Assembly (NCBI RefSeq): GCF_004114955.1 | Contig: NZ_CP030053.1 | Location: forward strand, 6,798,001 to 6,862,000 | DNA length: 64,000 nt | Direction: 5' to 3' | DNA from: Bradyrhizobium guangzhouense | GTDB taxonomy: Bacteria; Pseudomonadota; Alphaproteobacteria; Rhizobiales; Xanthobacteraceae | In this document: piece by piece, positions 63,529 to 64,000 of the stretch | Position numbering within the stretch: the stretch's first letter is position 1 | Layout of the letters: each line of letters opens with the position of its first letter | The notes under the pieces: generated by a model | What the model saw: the letters and a program-made list of their open reading frames with translations, nothing else | Told to the model about the DNA's origin: nothing | Databases searched by the model: none | Position numbers and translations under genes: made by a program

Positions 63529-63920
63529 TATTCCGGGGCTGGCTCGCTGCCCTCTAGGTCGGGTGGAGCAGGCGCGTCGAATGCAGTATCTTCGGCAGGA
63601 GATGGCCCGCATTGTGTGTCGGCTAAGAACTTCTCCTGCGACCATTTCTCGGACTTCTCTCGCGCCGTTCTCTCCGCTGCTGTCTCGCCATAGGTCTCGC
63701 GTTGGAAGGCTTCGACTTTAGCGGTAAGCCGGGCGGCAGCGTCTAAGGCGCGGTTCTCTCGCTCTTGTGCCTCATCCCGTGGCTCTACCCAATTGGGATT
63801 ATCAATCTTCCCCACCGTGCGGATGTACCGCTGGCGGGGCCTTCCGAGCTTATCTCGATAGGCTTCCACCTCTTGCAGATAGATGTGCGGGCCGTTGCGC
63901 TTTTCTCTGATGTACGACAT
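63528..63920 (-). CDS. Unknown protein with a transposase-N-terminus-like start
   Basis: A 130-residue protein. MSYIREKRNGPHIYLQEVEAYRDKLGRPRQRYIRTVGKID resembles the small N-terminal domain of IS1634/IS1182-type transposases (x-GK-x-Y-V-Y-x-V-E-x-x-R-d-gKvRQr-x-i-x-x-LG), but no catalytic core follows. The rest is charged and helical (about residues 45-95) with an acidic Pro-rich tail. It is a stand-alone gene, not an obvious truncation. Function unknown. Confidence 0.6.
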   Translation of the reverse strand: MSYIREKRNGPHIYLQEVEAYRDKLGRPRQRYIRTVGKIDNPNWVEPRDEAQERENRALDAAARLTAKVEAFQRETYGETAAERTAREKSEKWSQEKFLADTQCGPSPAEDTAFDAPAPPDLEGSEPAPE

Positions 63921-64000
63921 GCGACCAAGTTGCCGAACTCAGCGAAATGGTCAATTGCACGGCATTACACATGATGACCGTGGTATATTTCTCTAATTAA

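Larger units (their letters stand above)
52018..64000 (+). mobile_element. Integrated genetic element at tRNA-Gly(CCC), right end outside the window
   Basis: It begins at the broken tRNA and carries an integrase, an excisionase-like protein, a HerA/VirD4-type ATPase set, replication or mobilisation-like proteins and unknown genes. Base composition is visibly less GC-rich than the left 52 kb, codon use is more relaxed, and none of the backbone intergenic repeats occur. It could be an integrative mobilisable element, a conjugative element or an unusual prophage; no virion or mating-pore genes are seen so far. Confidence 0.85.

Noticed and set aside
63379..63693. 104-codon plus-strand frame at the right end
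   Set aside because: It reads through a strong terminator and overlaps the better-supported minus-strand gene at 63528-63920.

Overview
The window reads as an alphaproteobacterial chromosome, most likely Bradyrhizobium or a close relative. The coding sequence is very GC-rich with strong third-position G/C bias. The gene set fits (TldD, plant/alphaproteobacterial-type glutamate-cysteine ligase, class I lysyl-tRNA synthetase, a PodJ-like polarity protein, ScoI-like protein, the LigD-independent ligase/exonuclease/helicase/PdeM repair set). So do the palindromic repeats scattered between genes. The species call is by recognition, not by a database search.

Positions 1-52017 are backbone. 1-5.3 kb: the end of tldD translationally coupled to lepB, small conserved proteins, a PAN-domain secreted protein and gshA. 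5.4-6.6 kb: a divergent marR/glutathione S-transferase pair around an inverted repeat. 6.8-13.4 kb: a beta-oxidation cluster (NTF2-like protein, acyl-CoA dehydrogenase, thiolase, FadJ-type bifunctional enzyme) facing a padR gene across a 34-bp palindrome. 13.8-17.3 kb: a large PodJ-like protein. 17.4-20.1 kb: metallohydrolase, EamA transporter and divergent lysR. 20.2-28.8 kb: the four ligase-associated repair genes (pdeM, lhr-like helicase, exonuclease, ATP-dependent ligase) split around an orphan substrate-binding protein and a methyltransferase. 28.9-40.5 kb: housekeeping and metabolism (MATE pump, pyrD, an S24-type regulator lacking its serine, lysK, SCO protein, FAD-dependent dehydrogenase, RidA). 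40.7-49.6 kb: a pentose/sugar operon with a LacI-type regulator, xylB, xylA, a three-part ABC importer, an aldose dehydrogenase and a lactonase-type amidohydrolase. 49.7-52.0 kb: two acetyltransferases, an XRE-cupin regulator and rpiB.

From about 52018 to the end of the window lies an integrated mobile element. Its left junction is a 44-nt 3' fragment of a tRNA-Gly(CCC) gene next to rpiB, followed at once by a tyrosine integrase. An IS66-family insertion (53274-55866, 8-bp target duplication AGCTGCTC, matching terminal repeats) has split the last codons of that integrase; removing it restores one continuous reading frame. Beyond it are an AlpA/excisionase-like protein, a large structured inverted repeat, a coupled set of a P-loop-less ATPase-like protein, a membrane-anchored protein and a HerA/VirD4-type ATPase, then a protein resembling the replication-relaxation family overlapping a CCHC zinc-knuckle protein, a CHC2 zinc-finger (primase-type) protein and several unknown genes. 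Base composition is visibly less GC-rich here and the backbone intergenic repeats disappear. The right end and the intact tRNA are outside the window. The HerA-centred set is the most likely place for something poorly described.

Backbone intergenic gaps are mostly filled by repeats of four recognisable families, listed individually. No rRNA gene, intact tRNA gene or CRISPR array was seen.
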